Source: Gammaproteobacteria bacterium
GTDB taxonomy: Bacteria; Pseudomonadota; Gammaproteobacteria; Eutrophobiales; Eutrophobiaceae
NCBI GenBank assembly: GCA_028819495.1
Contig: JAPPLI010000203.1
Coordinates: 1 to 39,837 of the forward strand
Length of the DNA stretch: 39,837 nt
Reading direction: 5' to 3'
In this document: piece after piece, positions 26,511-35,174 of the stretch
Layout of the letters: every line of letters starts with the position of its first letter
Position numbering within the stretch: the first letter of the stretch is position 1
Made by a program: the position numbers and the translations under genes
Notes under the pieces: model-generated
What the model was told of the DNA's origin: nothing
Databases searched by the model: none
The model's input: the letters and a program-made list of their open reading frames with translations, nothing else

Positions 26511-27017
26511 ATGTACACCAACATCAAATCACGTGTCCGCCCCGCGTGGGGCATCCCGGCGTTCTTCATCATGTCGTTGTTGGCGTTGCCGTTTTTCGGC
26601 CCGGCCCATGCCGACACCACCCCGGAGTTGAATCTCAGCATTGAGTATGTGGACGGAGACGAGGGCAACTCCGGTGTCACGCGTTACAAAGTCACCGTCA
26701 CCGCCAACGTCGCCCCCGGGCTGACCGACACGGGGAGGACCCGCATTTTCCGCTTCAACTATACACTGGGTGGTACGGCCGTTGACGACGAAGATTATGC
26801 GTTCGGCGGACTGGCATACAACAATATCGAGCACCCGGCAAAGACCCACACGTCCACGCTCACTATCAAGGGTGATACGGAGCAGGAAGACAACGAGACG
26901 GTCATCATCAAGATCTCCAGGAATGACGTGCATAAATTTGGTTTGGATCGTTATCCCCGCAACCTGAAAATCGGCGACAATGATACCGTTACCTTCACCA
27001 TCCTCGACGATGACTGA
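26511..27017 (+). CDS. small secreted protein with one Calx-beta domain
   Basis: 168 residues. A signal peptide (about residues 1-34, FFIMSLLALPFFGPAHA) is followed by a single domain reading LSIEYVDGDEGNSGVTRYKVTVTAN, FNYTLGGTAVDDEDYA, STLTIKGDTEQEDNETVIIKI and TVTFTILDDD. The spacing of gTA..DY, the E-x-x-E acidic turn and the terminal DDD fits a Calx-beta repeat, a calcium-binding beta sandwich usually found in tandem in large adhesins. A free-standing one-domain form is unusual. It converges on the exporter operon with a 133-nt gap. A clear ribosome site supports the start. Export by the neighbouring system is unlikely to be needed, since it has its own Sec signal. Confidence 0.7.
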   Translation: MYTNIKSRVRPAWGIPAFFIMSLLALPFFGPAHADTTPELNLSIEYVDGDEGNSGVTRYKVTVTANVAPGLTDTGRTRIFRFNYTLGGTAVDDEDYAFGGLAYNNIEHPAKTHTSTLTIKGDTEQEDNETVIIKISRNDVHKFGLDRYPRNLKIGDNDTVTFTILDDD

Positions 27018-27150
27018 TGACTCCCGGCACTCTTTCATACGAAGCCCGACATTACGGCTGCAGCCTCAGCAGCGGCAGCAGCACGTTCGGCGAGTAGCGG
27101 CGCGGGGCGGTACGATTACGGCGTAGCCGCAGGCCAGCCGCCGGACAGGT

Positions 27151-28383
27151 TCAGTTCCCGTGCAGGGCGGCGATCGGTTCCAGCCGTGAGGCCTGGTACG
27201 CCGGCTGGAAGCCGAAGAACAGGCCGACTGCCGTTGCCGTGCCGATGCCGCTCACGACGGACACGCCCGAAATGAGGAACTCCCAGGCCGTGAACTGGCA
27301 GATTGCCCAGGTCGCGGCCAGGCCCAGCGCAATGCCGAGCGCGCCGCCGGTCACCGTCAGCAGCACGGATTCGATAAGAAACTGGCCCTGGATATCCCGG
27401 CGCCGCGCGCCCAGGGCGCGCCGGATGGCGATTTCCCGGCGCCGCTCCGCCACGGACACGAGCATGATGTTCATGATCCCGACCCCGCCGACAATCAATG
27501 AAATACTGCCCACCGTGCCCAACAACAGGGTCATGATCCGCATCTGCGCTTCCATGCGGGCGATCAATTCCTGCGCGGTGATGACGTCGAGCTTGAGCCG
27601 GGGCGACCGGTCGCGGAAGAATGAGCGCACGTCCTGCGCCGCCGTCTCGTGCCTGACCCCCCTGCCGAACCTGGCGATGATGACGTCAACGTCGCGCTTG
27701 CCGAAGGCGCGCCCGGCCGTGGTAATCGGCACAAACACGGACTCGTCCGCGCGCACGTCGAGAGGTAATGCGTAGTTCTCAACCGTGTCGTTCAACACGC
27801 CTGCGATGGTAAACAGGTTGCCCTCAACTTCCATGATCCGGCCCGTGAGGCGGCCGGGCCCGTCCCGGCGCATCGCCGCGGCCAGCCTGGCGCCGATGAC
27901 GCAGTAGTAGCGGCCGACGTCCAGGTCCGAGATGAAGCGCCCCTCCTGCAGCGACAAGCGGTTCATGCGCGCGAAGGACGCGGTGACGCCCTGGATACTG
28001 CCGCTACCGAGGTCCCGGCCGGCGTAACGGAACTCCCCGTACTCGGATATCCTCGGCGCGGCGTCGGTAATCGATGGCGTCTGCGGCGCCAGCGCCGTGG
28101 CATCCGCCAGCTCCAGTATGGCTCTCCGCCCGGAAGCCGACCCTTCCATGGACTTGCGCGCCACCAATATATCGGTGCCCAGGGCCTCGAAGTCCTTGCG
28201 CGCCTGCTCCCTGGCAATTTCACCCATGGACACCATGGTGATGACGGAGGAGATGCCGATCATGATGCCGACCAGCCCCAGCACCGTGCGCAGTCTTGCC
28301 TTGCGCAGGCTGTCCGCCGCCTCGCGGAAATTCGCCAGCAGGATGGCGGCGGTCCTGGCGCGCGCCGTGGAGCCGTAAATCAC
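27151..28383 (-). CDS. MacB/FtsX-type ABC transporter permease
   Basis: 410 residues, inner-membrane subunit of a tripartite exporter. Topology is typical of MacB without its ATPase: one N-terminal helix (LRTVLGLVGIMIGISSVITMVSMG), a large periplasmic domain (about residues 65-285) and three C-terminal helices (MTLLLGTVGSISLIVGGVGIMNIMLVSVAERRREIAIRRALGARRRDI and following). The cytoplasmic REIAIRRALGARR coupling segment contacts the ATPase in this family. It starts with GTG and overlaps the ATPase stop by 4 nt. After the stop the same frame stays open for 33 further codons. Last gene of the operon; converges on the Calx-beta gene. Confidence 0.92.
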   Translation of the reverse strand: MIYGSTARARTAAILLANFREAADSLRKARLRTVLGLVGIMIGISSVITMVSMGEIAREQARKDFEALGTDILVARKSMEGSASGRRAILELADATALAPQTPSITDAAPRISEYGEFRYAGRDLGSGSIQGVTASFARMNRLSLQEGRFISDLDVGRYYCVIGARLAAAMRRDGPGRLTGRIMEVEGNLFTIAGVLNDTVENYALPLDVRADESVFVPITTAGRAFGKRDVDVIIARFGRGVRHETAAQDVRSFFRDRSPRLKLDVITAQELIARMEAQMRIMTLLLGTVGSISLIVGGVGIMNIMLVSVAERRREIAIRRALGARRRDIQGQFLIESVLLTVTGGALGIALGLAATWAICQFTAWEFLISGVSVVSGIGTATAVGLFFGFQPAYQASRLEPIAALHGN

Positions 28384-29216
28384 GCGCGCGGCTCCACGGT
28401 GGCGGTGCGGGTTGCGTCCGGCCGGGACGCGGGTGGGCGCGGGCCGCCGTCAGCGGCCGGCCGGGCTTTCGCTTCAACGAGCGTACCCTCCCGGATGCGA
28501 ACCTGGCGCGCGCACTGGCGCGCCACCAGCGGGTCGTGGGTAATAATCAGTATGGTAACCCCCTGTTCCGTGTTGAGTTGCCGCAACAGGGCCATGATCC
28601 CGGCGGCCGTATCGGCATCCAGGGCGCCGGTGGGCTCGTCGGCAAGCAACAGCGCCGGCGCTCCCGCCAGGGCCCGGGCGATGGCCACCCGCTGTTTCTG
28701 CCCGCCTGAGAGCTGGTCGGGACGGTGGTGGGTCCGGTTGCCCATGCCGATATGCTCCAGCAGCGCGTGCGCCTGCTCCGCCATGTCCGCGCGTGCCACG
28801 CCGCGATACACCAGGGGCAGGCAGACGTTTTCCAGGGCCGTCAACTGCGGCAACAAGTGAAACGACTGGAACACAAACCCGATATGTTCGTTGCGCAGGG
28901 TTGACAATTCGTCATCACCCAGTTTGGCGACGTCACGCCCCTTGAGAAAACAGGCGCCGGCGCTGGGGCGGTCCAGCAGGCCGATAATGTTCATCAGGGT
29001 GGTCTTGCCGCTGCCCGACGGCCCCATGATGGACACCAGCTCCCCGGCGCTGACGTCCAGGTTGACGCCTTGCAGCACCTCGCTCGTTACCGGCCCGACC
29101 CGGTAGGACTTGCGCACGTCAACCAGGCGCAACATCCGGCCGGACGCCTTGCCGTCGGCGTGGTGCGTTGCCGCGCCGGCGGCAACAACAGTGGCGGGTG
29201 GCGGCTTGCTGCTCAT
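28380..29216 (-). CDS. ABC transporter ATPase, MacB/LolD type
   Basis: 278 residues, cytoplasmic. Walker A GPSGSGKTTL (65-74), Q-loop FVFQSFHLLPQLTALENV, signature LSGGQKQRVAIARAL, Walker B LLLADEPTGALD and switch His in IITHDP are all intact, so it should hydrolyse ATP. It has an N-terminal extension of about 27 residues and a Pro/Ala/Arg-rich C-terminal tail of about 30 residues beyond the usual 225-residue domain. ATGA overlaps link it to the adaptor gene upstream and the permease gene downstream. Confidence 0.95.
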   Translation of the reverse strand: MSSKPPPATVVAAGAATHHADGKASGRMLRLVDVRKSYRVGPVTSEVLQGVNLDVSAGELVSIMGPSGSGKTTLMNIIGLLDRPSAGACFLKGRDVAKLGDDELSTLRNEHIGFVFQSFHLLPQLTALENVCLPLVYRGVARADMAEQAHALLEHIGMGNRTHHRPDQLSGGQKQRVAIARALAGAPALLLADEPTGALDADTAAGIMALLRQLNTEQGVTILIITHDPLVARQCARQVRIREGTLVEAKARPAADGGPRPPASRPDATRTATVEPRA

Positions 29217-30994
29217 CTGCGGGAGATAACGATTTCCTCACCGGCGGCGAGGCCCCGCACCACTTCGACCGCATCGAGCGTGGTCTGCCCGAGTTCCACC
29301 GCGCGCCGCTCCACCGTGGCGGCGTCCCGGTCGAGGACCCGCAACCAGGTGTCGCCGCCGGACTGTTCCACCGCGTCCAGCGGCGCCAGCAGCGCCGCCG
29401 GGTTGCTGTGCACGACGATCGTGACGTAGGCCGACATGCCGACCCGGAGCCGCCCGCGCGCCGCCGCCTCCAGCTCGTCCAGGGTGACGACGACCTCGAA
29501 TTTCGGCGTGCCGCGCCGGATCGATTCGTTGTCCGCGCGTGACGATACCCGGGTGACGACCCCTTCCGCCTCCAGTTCGGAGAACCCGGGGCCGGAAATC
29601 AACGCCCGTTGACCTACCTCGATCTTTCTCACGTCCACCTCATCGACCCTGGTCACCACCGAGAAGCGCTCGAGGTCGGCAATGCTGAACAGCAACTCTC
29701 CCTGCGACACCGCGCGCCCTCTTTCCAGGGGCTTGCCCTGGGCATTTTCTTCGACCGTAACGATGCCGGCCAGCGGCGAGGCGATCGCGGCCAGCTCCAG
29801 TTTCTCCTCGTGCGCGCGCAATTGGCCCTGGACGTTCTGCAGCTCGAGACGCGCGACCTGCCTTGCTTGGTCATTGCCTTGTTTCCGCACCACGTCCAGC
29901 TCCCGTTCGGCCTCCTCGAAATCCAGTTTCCGGTTGTGGTAATGCCGCTGCGCCTGTTCATGCTCGGAGGCCGGGACAATCCCCTGCTCCAGCAGGAACG
30001 CAGTTTCCCCGACGTCGCCTTCCGCGTCATCGAGCGCTATCTTCGCCCGGCGCAGCGCGCGCCGGGCGCGCGCCATATCGCTGCTGCTTTCCCAATCCTC
30101 AAGCTGGGCAAGCTTGTCGCGCGCCTTGATATACTCGACCCGGGCGCCCTGGTACGCCATGACCAGTTCGCCGGTATCCAGCTCAACCAGCGCGTCGCCC
30201 CGGGCCACTCGCTGGCCGTGGCTGACCCGGATGGCGTCCACGTGGCTGTCGACCGGGCTGACGACCCGGACGATACGGCCCGGCGCCAGGTGGCCGCGCA
30301 GCGCAATCGTCGCGCGGAATTCCCGGGGCCCGACCACCAGGGTCGGCAGGGACAGGGGATCATCGACTTGCGCGACCGGGCCGGCCCCGGGCGTTGCGGC
30401 CGCGCTGAAGAAGTCCAACGGCCGGAGATACCAGCCGCCGATGAGCAGGAACAACCCGGCCACCAGTGCCGCCGCAAGGCCGCGCGCGGCCTGGAACCGC
30501 TTCATCATCCGGCTGAGCTCTTCATTGCGGCTTTCGATATCCCGGTAAGCGCCGCGCAGTTCTTCCAGCTGGTTTTCCACGACCTTGGCCATGCGCAGTT
30601 CCGTCTCCCGTAGCTCCCGGACCTCGGTGATGTCGGACACCACGACAATCACCGCCACCTGCTCCTCCTGCCCCGCCTGCACTGCGGTCAGGCAGGATGT
30701 CGATACGGACAGGGACCGGCGTTCGTCGCCGATGCGCACGCCGGTGACCCGGCGCTCGACGTTGCCGCGCTCGGACACCGCGTCAAGGATGATCTGGACA
30801 AAATCATCGAGACCCTCAAACGCCAGGAAGATTTCGCCGAACAGGTGATCGACCACCGCCTCGGGCGCAAACCCGAACATGCGGCAGAAGGCGGGGTTGG
30901 CGAGGCGCACGTTTCCGTCGAAGTCGATAACCATCACGCCGTCGGACAGGTTGTCCATCAGGCTCCGGTAGATGTCCGCGCCCTGGCTTGTCAT
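29213..30994 (-). CDS. PAS sensor domain fused to an HlyD/MacA-like membrane fusion protein
   Basis: 593 residues from ATG 30994, whose A lies inside the tolC-like stop (TGATGA); the longer TTG start at 31024 is less likely. Residues about 8-122 form a PAS/PAC domain (YRSLMDNLSDGVMVIDFDGNVRLANPAFCRMFGF ... VIVVVSDITEVRELRETE). A charged coiled coil (about 125-168) and one membrane helix (about 172-192, LAAALVAGLFLLIGGWYL) follow. The rest is a periplasmic adaptor: biotinyl-lipoyl half (VVSPVDSHVDAIRVSHGQRVARGDALVELD), an alpha-helical hairpin (about 280-400), the second lipoyl half (IASPLAGIVTVEENAQGKPLERGRAVSQGELLFSIAD) and beta-barrel/membrane-proximal domains. Known MacA/HlyD adaptors have only a short cytoplasmic tail, so the PAS domain is the oddity: it could sense a cytoplasmic signal and gate the adjacent ATPase. 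Ligand unknown. Confidence 0.9.
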   Translation of the reverse strand: MTSQGADIYRSLMDNLSDGVMVIDFDGNVRLANPAFCRMFGFAPEAVVDHLFGEIFLAFEGLDDFVQIILDAVSERGNVERRVTGVRIGDERRSLSVSTSCLTAVQAGQEEQVAVIVVVSDITEVRELRETELRMAKVVENQLEELRGAYRDIESRNEELSRMMKRFQAARGLAAALVAGLFLLIGGWYLRPLDFFSAAATPGAGPVAQVDDPLSLPTLVVGPREFRATIALRGHLAPGRIVRVVSPVDSHVDAIRVSHGQRVARGDALVELDTGELVMAYQGARVEYIKARDKLAQLEDWESSSDMARARRALRRAKIALDDAEGDVGETAFLLEQGIVPASEHEQAQRHYHNRKLDFEEAERELDVVRKQGNDQARQVARLELQNVQGQLRAHEEKLELAAIASPLAGIVTVEENAQGKPLERGRAVSQGELLFSIADLERFSVVTRVDEVDVRKIEVGQRALISGPGFSELEAEGVVTRVSSRADNESIRRGTPKFEVVVTLDELEAAARGRLRVGMSAYVTIVVHSNPAALLAPLDAVEQSGGDTWLRVLDRDAATVERRAVELGQTTLDAVEVVRGLAAGEEIVISRR

Positions 30995-32376
30995 CAGGGC
31001 AGCGGCTCCAGTTGAATGCCCCAACTGTCCAGCGTCTCGCCGGAGATATAGTCGAGCCGCGTCAACACGTCGAGGTAGCCGATGATGGCGTTCACTTCAT
31101 CCTGCTCCGCCCGCAACAACTCGTCTTCCGAAGCCGCCACGTCAAAGGACGATGACAGGCCGTTGCCGAATTTATCGCGCTCGATGCCCAGGTTCTGTTG
31201 CGCCAGCTCACGGGTTTCCCGGGCCAGTTCCGTCAGCCGCAGCCCCACGTCCGCGTCGTTCACGGCCTGGCGCACCGCCACGTTGATCGATTCGCGCAGC
31301 TCCACCCGGGTGCGCTCGGCCTGGCGCAGGGCGTTGCGCGCCCTGAGGCGCTCAACGTCGCGGAAACGGTCATTAAAGGGAATGGCAAGATCCAGCCGCA
31401 CCTGCGCGTCTTTGCGTCCGGGGTCGTTGTCACTCAGTTGCAGCCCCAGTGACAGCTCCGGCAGCAGGTTGTTTCTGGCCACCGACAGGTTGATCCGGGC
31501 AATGTCAACCAGGACCCCGGTTTGCAGGTAGTCGGCGCGTTTGCGCAGCGCGGTGGCAAATGCCGCCGCGAACGTGGTGCGGTCCGGCTCAATCTTCAGC
31601 ACCTCCAGGGGATGGATGCGGACCGTGCTGTCGAGTTCCAGGATGTCCAGCAAACGGAAGTTCGCGGAGTCCAGGTTGTTCTGCGCCCGGGTCAGGGCAA
31701 GCTCCCGGGCGGCGACCGTTACCTCGGCGCGCACCGCTTCCCGCTGCGCCACCCGTCCGGCGCGTATCAGGGCCTCGGTTGCCTGTAACTGCGCCCGCGC
31801 GCGCTGCAGTGAGGTATCGGCAATCTCCACTTGTCGAACTGCGCCGATGAGGGTCCGGTAGGCTCCTATGACCGCCACGACCAGGTTCTCGACCGTCTGG
31901 CGGAAAGAAAGAATGTTGAGCTTCTCACCCAGCCGCGCCTGCCGGATCGGCGCGGTCTCTATGTGCGGCCAGGCGCCCTTCAGCAGCGGCTGGGACAAGC
32001 TAAGGACCTGGGAGCGGGTGTCTTGCAGCTTGCCGGACAGCCGTTCATCCCAGCGCAGGGCAAGCTCGGCGCCGGTAGGCGCGCGCATGCTCACCTGGCT
32101 GCTGATCCCCGTCTGCCGGTCCTGCCGGTCCTTGCTGGCGAAGGGACGGATGGTGGCCCGGGGCGTCCAGCGGTCCTCAACCACTTCCAGGGAAAATTTC
32201 TGCACCTCCCGGTCCAGGCGCCGGTTGAGCAGCGGCCGGTTCTGCTCCAAGGCCAGGTCGATGGCTTTTTGCAGGGTCAGGTCGAGCGGGACAACCTGGT
32301 CCGCCGCTACCTGCGCCGGGACCGCGAGGATGACCAAAACCCGGATGCAAAAGAGATGATGCAGCAAAATCCGCAT
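30994..32376 (-). CDS. TolC-family outer-membrane efflux protein
   Basis: 460 residues, outer-membrane/periplasmic channel of the exporter. A signal peptide (about residues 1-25, LFCIRVLVILAVPAQVAA) is followed by two OEP repeats with long coiled helices: LTLQKAIDLALEQNRPLLNRRLDREVQ, LIGAVRQVEIADTSLQRARAQLQATEALIRAGRV, then RDVERLRARNALRQAERTRVELRESINVAVRQAVND and ERDKFGNGLSSSFDVAASEDELLRAEQDEVNAIIGYLDVL. It is the first gene of the four-gene operon; its stop overlaps the adaptor start. A good sigma-70-like promoter lies about 100 nt upstream. Confidence 0.92.
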   Translation of the reverse strand: MRILLHHLFCIRVLVILAVPAQVAADQVVPLDLTLQKAIDLALEQNRPLLNRRLDREVQKFSLEVVEDRWTPRATIRPFASKDRQDRQTGISSQVSMRAPTGAELALRWDERLSGKLQDTRSQVLSLSQPLLKGAWPHIETAPIRQARLGEKLNILSFRQTVENLVVAVIGAYRTLIGAVRQVEIADTSLQRARAQLQATEALIRAGRVAQREAVRAEVTVAARELALTRAQNNLDSANFRLLDILELDSTVRIHPLEVLKIEPDRTTFAAAFATALRKRADYLQTGVLVDIARINLSVARNNLLPELSLGLQLSDNDPGRKDAQVRLDLAIPFNDRFRDVERLRARNALRQAERTRVELRESINVAVRQAVNDADVGLRLTELARETRELAQQNLGIERDKFGNGLSSSFDVAASEDELLRAEQDEVNAIIGYLDVLTRLDYISGETLDSWGIQLEPLP

Positions 32377-32475
32377 TGGAATCAGCGGTTGTTCAGGCGT
32401 TGAAGATCATGCAGGTGTGACCTTGCAGTACCGGCTTCATTTTTTTGATACCATGTGAGTGGCCGTGTGCTGTTC

Positions 32476-32504
32476 ATTATAATGGCCACACCTTATGGAA
32501 TCAA
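32476..32504 (-). promoter_or_regulatory. sigma-70-like promoter of the exporter operon
   Basis: On the minus strand TTGATT (32504-32499), an exact 17-nt spacer and a consensus TATAAT (32481-32476), about 100 nt upstream of the TolC-like start at 32376. It lies after the rseP stop, so the operon can be transcribed independently of the upstream essential genes. No operator palindrome is obvious beside it. Confidence 0.6.
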
Positions 32505-32625
32505 TTGACAGTGAGACCGCGCCGCTGCACGCGGAGCGCCAGGGCCTGTTCGTCATCCGCGCCACCGGCAACAGCGCCAGCATTGTCAACGCGGAGCAGT
32601 TTCAGCCGCGGGCATTCGGCTGAGC

Positions 32626-33993
32626 TCAGCCGGCGAGTCTGACCAGGTCGTTGAAAATGGCCAGGGCCATCAGGCTGAACAGAAGTACCAGGCCGATGCG
32701 CTGGCCCAGCACCTGCATGGAATCCGACACCGGGCTTCCCTTTAAAAACTCTATGAAATAATAGAACAGGTGCCCGCCGTCCAGCAGCGGGATGGGCAAC
32801 AGGTTCAGTATCGCCAGGCTGATGCTGACGATTGCCAGGAAGCCCAGGAAGGCGACAATACCCAATTGCGCGGTCTGCCCCGCGTATTGCGCGATGCTCA
32901 CCGGGCCGCTCAGGTTTTTCAGCGACGCCTGGCCGGTCACCATGCGCCGGAGTATCTGCAGGGTTACCACTGTCATATCAAGGGTTTTCCCTGCCCCTTT
33001 TGCCAGCGCCGTGTGCGCCGGGTAGGATTCGGTCGCAAACAGGGATTGGTCCATCTCGTAACCGGGGTCCAGGCCTGCTCCGATAAAGCCGATGATGCTC
33101 CCTTGCCCGGAGTCCTTCGCCTCCGGCGTCATGGTCAGTTCCATGGCCTCTCCCGCCCTGGAAATGCTGACGGAAAGAGGAATCTCCGGCGCGGCCCTGA
33201 CAAGTTCCACCCAGTGCTGCCAGTCCCTCACGGCAATTCCGTCCACGGCTGCGATCCTGTCGCCCTGCGCCAGGCCGGCATGCCAGGCGGCGCCCTGGTA
33301 GGTGACCGCACCGATGACCGCGGGGATCGAGGGTCTCGCAGGCTCAACACCCAGCAGGCTCAACAGGTTGCCTTCGGCCATGGAGTCTATCGGTATCGCC
33401 GAAAGTTCTACTGCCAGCAACCGCTCATGGCCTTGCGCATCCCTTACCCTGACTGCCGCGGTACTGTGATCGATAACGCCCGCGACCAGCAGTTCCAGCG
33501 CTGAATTCCAGGTCGGCGTTGCCCTTCCGTTGATTTCCGTGATCTCATCATCCACCTGAAAACCCGCGTGTACGGCGGGTGAACCTTCCTGCACTGAACC
33601 GATGACGGGTTTGAGACCGGTTATCCCGATGATATAAACAACCCAGTAGGCCAGGACCGCGAAGATGAAATTGAATATCGGGCCTGCGGCTACGATGGCA
33701 ACGCGTTCACCGAGCGACTTGTTATTGAATGCCCTGGCGCGTTCCGCCTCAGCTACGAATCCTTCACGCTCGTCCAGCATTTTTACGAAACCCCCCAGGG
33801 GAAACGCACCAATGACAAATTCAGTATTGTCGGGGCCGTATTTCCGGCTCCAGAGCGGACGGCCGAAACCAACCGAAAATTGCAGGACTTTCACGCCACA
33901 GCGCCGGGCGACCAGGAAATGCCCGAGCTCATGGAAAGTGATCAGGACTCCCAGCGCCACAATAAACGCACAGATCATCTGCAACGCGGCCAT
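32626..33993 (-). CDS. rseP: site-2 protease RseP
   Basis: Inner-membrane zinc metalloprotease that cuts RseA to release sigma-E and clears signal peptides. About 455 residues from the ATG at 33993, which overlaps the dxr stop (TGATGG) and has GGAGG upstream; an ATG at 34014 has an unsuitably short spacing. The zinc site HELGH is at residues 21-25, two PDZ domains occupy the periplasmic part (VIGSVQEGSPAVHAGFQVDDEI and IGAVTYQGAAWHAGLAQGDRIAAVDG), and the third zinc ligand lies in LPIPLLDGGHLFYYFIE. Usually bamA follows directly; here the exporter operon intervenes. Confidence 0.96.
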   Translation of the reverse strand: MAALQMICAFIVALGVLITFHELGHFLVARRCGVKVLQFSVGFGRPLWSRKYGPDNTEFVIGAFPLGGFVKMLDEREGFVAEAERARAFNNKSLGERVAIVAAGPIFNFIFAVLAYWVVYIIGITGLKPVIGSVQEGSPAVHAGFQVDDEITEINGRATPTWNSALELLVAGVIDHSTAAVRVRDAQGHERLLAVELSAIPIDSMAEGNLLSLLGVEPARPSIPAVIGAVTYQGAAWHAGLAQGDRIAAVDGIAVRDWQHWVELVRAAPEIPLSVSISRAGEAMELTMTPEAKDSGQGSIIGFIGAGLDPGYEMDQSLFATESYPAHTALAKGAGKTLDMTVVTLQILRRMVTGQASLKNLSGPVSIAQYAGQTAQLGIVAFLGFLAIVSISLAILNLLPIPLLDGGHLFYYFIEFLKGSPVSDSMQVLGQRIGLVLLFSLMALAIFNDLVRLAG

Positions 33994-35174
33994 CAGGGTT
34001 GCAGCCTCCGGCATTGCTCCCGTGTGTAATCCCTGGCGCGTTGATCCGCATCGAGGACCTGTTCCAGGGTATCGGCAGGCTGCGCGGAAACGCCATCCAG
34101 CGTTCGTTTTACTACTTCCGCAATCTCCGTAAACCTGATCCGGCTCCCCAGGAATTCCCCGACCGCGACTTCATTGGCGGCATTCAGAATGGTGGTAGCC
34201 GTTCCGCCTTCGGTCAATGCCTCCCTGGCCAGCCCAAGGCAGGGAAACCTGTCAGGATCGGGTTTTTCAAAATTCAACTTTGATATATCGAACAGGCTTA
34301 ACTTTTTTACTCCGGCTTCAATACGCCGGGGCCAGGCCATGGCGTGTGCTATGGGCGTGCGCATATCCGGGTTTCCCAGTTGCGCCAGCACCGAGCCGTC
34401 TGAATACTCTACCAGGGAATGCACGATACTCTCAGGATGGATGACGACTTCAATATTGTCCGCCCCGGCATCGAATAACCAGCAGGCCTCGATCACTTCC
34501 AGTCCCTTGTTCATCATGGTAGCGGAATCCACCGATATTTTTCTCCCCATATCCCAGTTCGGATGCGCGCAGGCCTCGGCGGCCGTCACGTCCCGCAATT
34601 CCTGCAATCGCCTGGTCCGGAACGGCCCGCCGGACGCGGTCAGCATGATACGGGTTACGCCGGCGCGCTCCATACTTCCGTCGAAGTCCGGCGGCAGGCA
34701 TTGGAATATGGCATTGTGTTCGCTGTCGATGGGCAGCAAGCGGGCGCCGTTCTGTTTCACTGCGTCCATGAACAGCCTGCCGGACATGACCAGTGCCTCC
34801 TTGTTGGCAAGCAATACCCGCTTGCCGGCGCGTGCCGCGGCCAACGTGGGAAGCAAGCCCGCAGCCCCGACGATTGCCGCCATGACATAATCCGTCTCCG
34901 CACAGCCGGCAACCTCCTGCAATCCTTCCGGTCCCGACATTATCCGGATACCGGGCGCCCTGCGCCGCAGTCCATCCCGCAGGCGGCCGGCCGAAGCCGG
35001 GTCCGCCATCACTGCATACTTCGGCCGCCATTCAAGACATTGCTGGAGCAACTCTTCGACGTTGGTGTTTGCCGTGAGCGCAACCGGTTCAAACAGGCCC
35101 CGGTGCCTGGACATCACATCCAGCGTACTCAAACCTACACTCCCGGTTGATCCCAGGATAGTGATACCGGTCAC
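33993..35174 (-). CDS. dxr: 1-deoxy-D-xylulose 5-phosphate reductoisomerase
   Basis: Second step of the MEP pathway: DXP to 2-C-methyl-D-erythritol 4-phosphate with NADPH. 393 residues. It has the NADPH-binding [26 protein letters not shown], the metal-binding [14 protein letters not shown], the flexible loop/active site [35 protein letters not shown] and [25 protein letters not shown]. It overlaps cdsA by 4 nt at its start and rseP at its end. Clustering with uppS is logical because both serve isoprenoid and undecaprenyl phosphate supply. Confidence 0.97.
   Translation of the reverse strand: MTGITILGSTGSVGLSTLDVMSRHRGLFEPVALTANTNVEELLQQCLEWRPKYAVMADPASAGRLRDGLRRRAPGIRIMSGPEGLQEVAGCAETDYVMAAIVGAAGLLPTLAAARAGKRVLLANKEALVMSGRLFMDAVKQNGARLLPIDSEHNAIFQCLPPDFDGSMERAGVTRIMLTASGGPFRTRRLQELRDVTAAEACAHPNWDMGRKISVDSATMMNKGLEVIEACWLFDAGADNIEVVIHPESIVHSLVEYSDGSVLAQLGNPDMRTPIAHAMAWPRRIEAGVKKLSLFDISKLNFEKPDPDRFPCLGLAREALTEGGTATTILNAANEVAVGEFLGSRIRFTEIAEVVKRTLDGVSAQPADTLEQVLDADQRARDYTREQCRRLQP

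Noticed and set aside
29609..30613. 334-codon plus-strand frame opposite the PAS-adaptor gene
   Set aside because: G+C-rich DNA gives long chance frames; the minus-strand protein has clear PAS and HlyD domains and overlaps its operon neighbours properly.
32495..32623. A 42-codon open frame on the plus strand (MESIDSETAPLHAERQ...) between tolC-like gene and rseP
   Set aside because: No ribosome site, it overlaps the likely minus-strand promoter of the exporter operon, and I recognise no family; chance frame or a relic at best.
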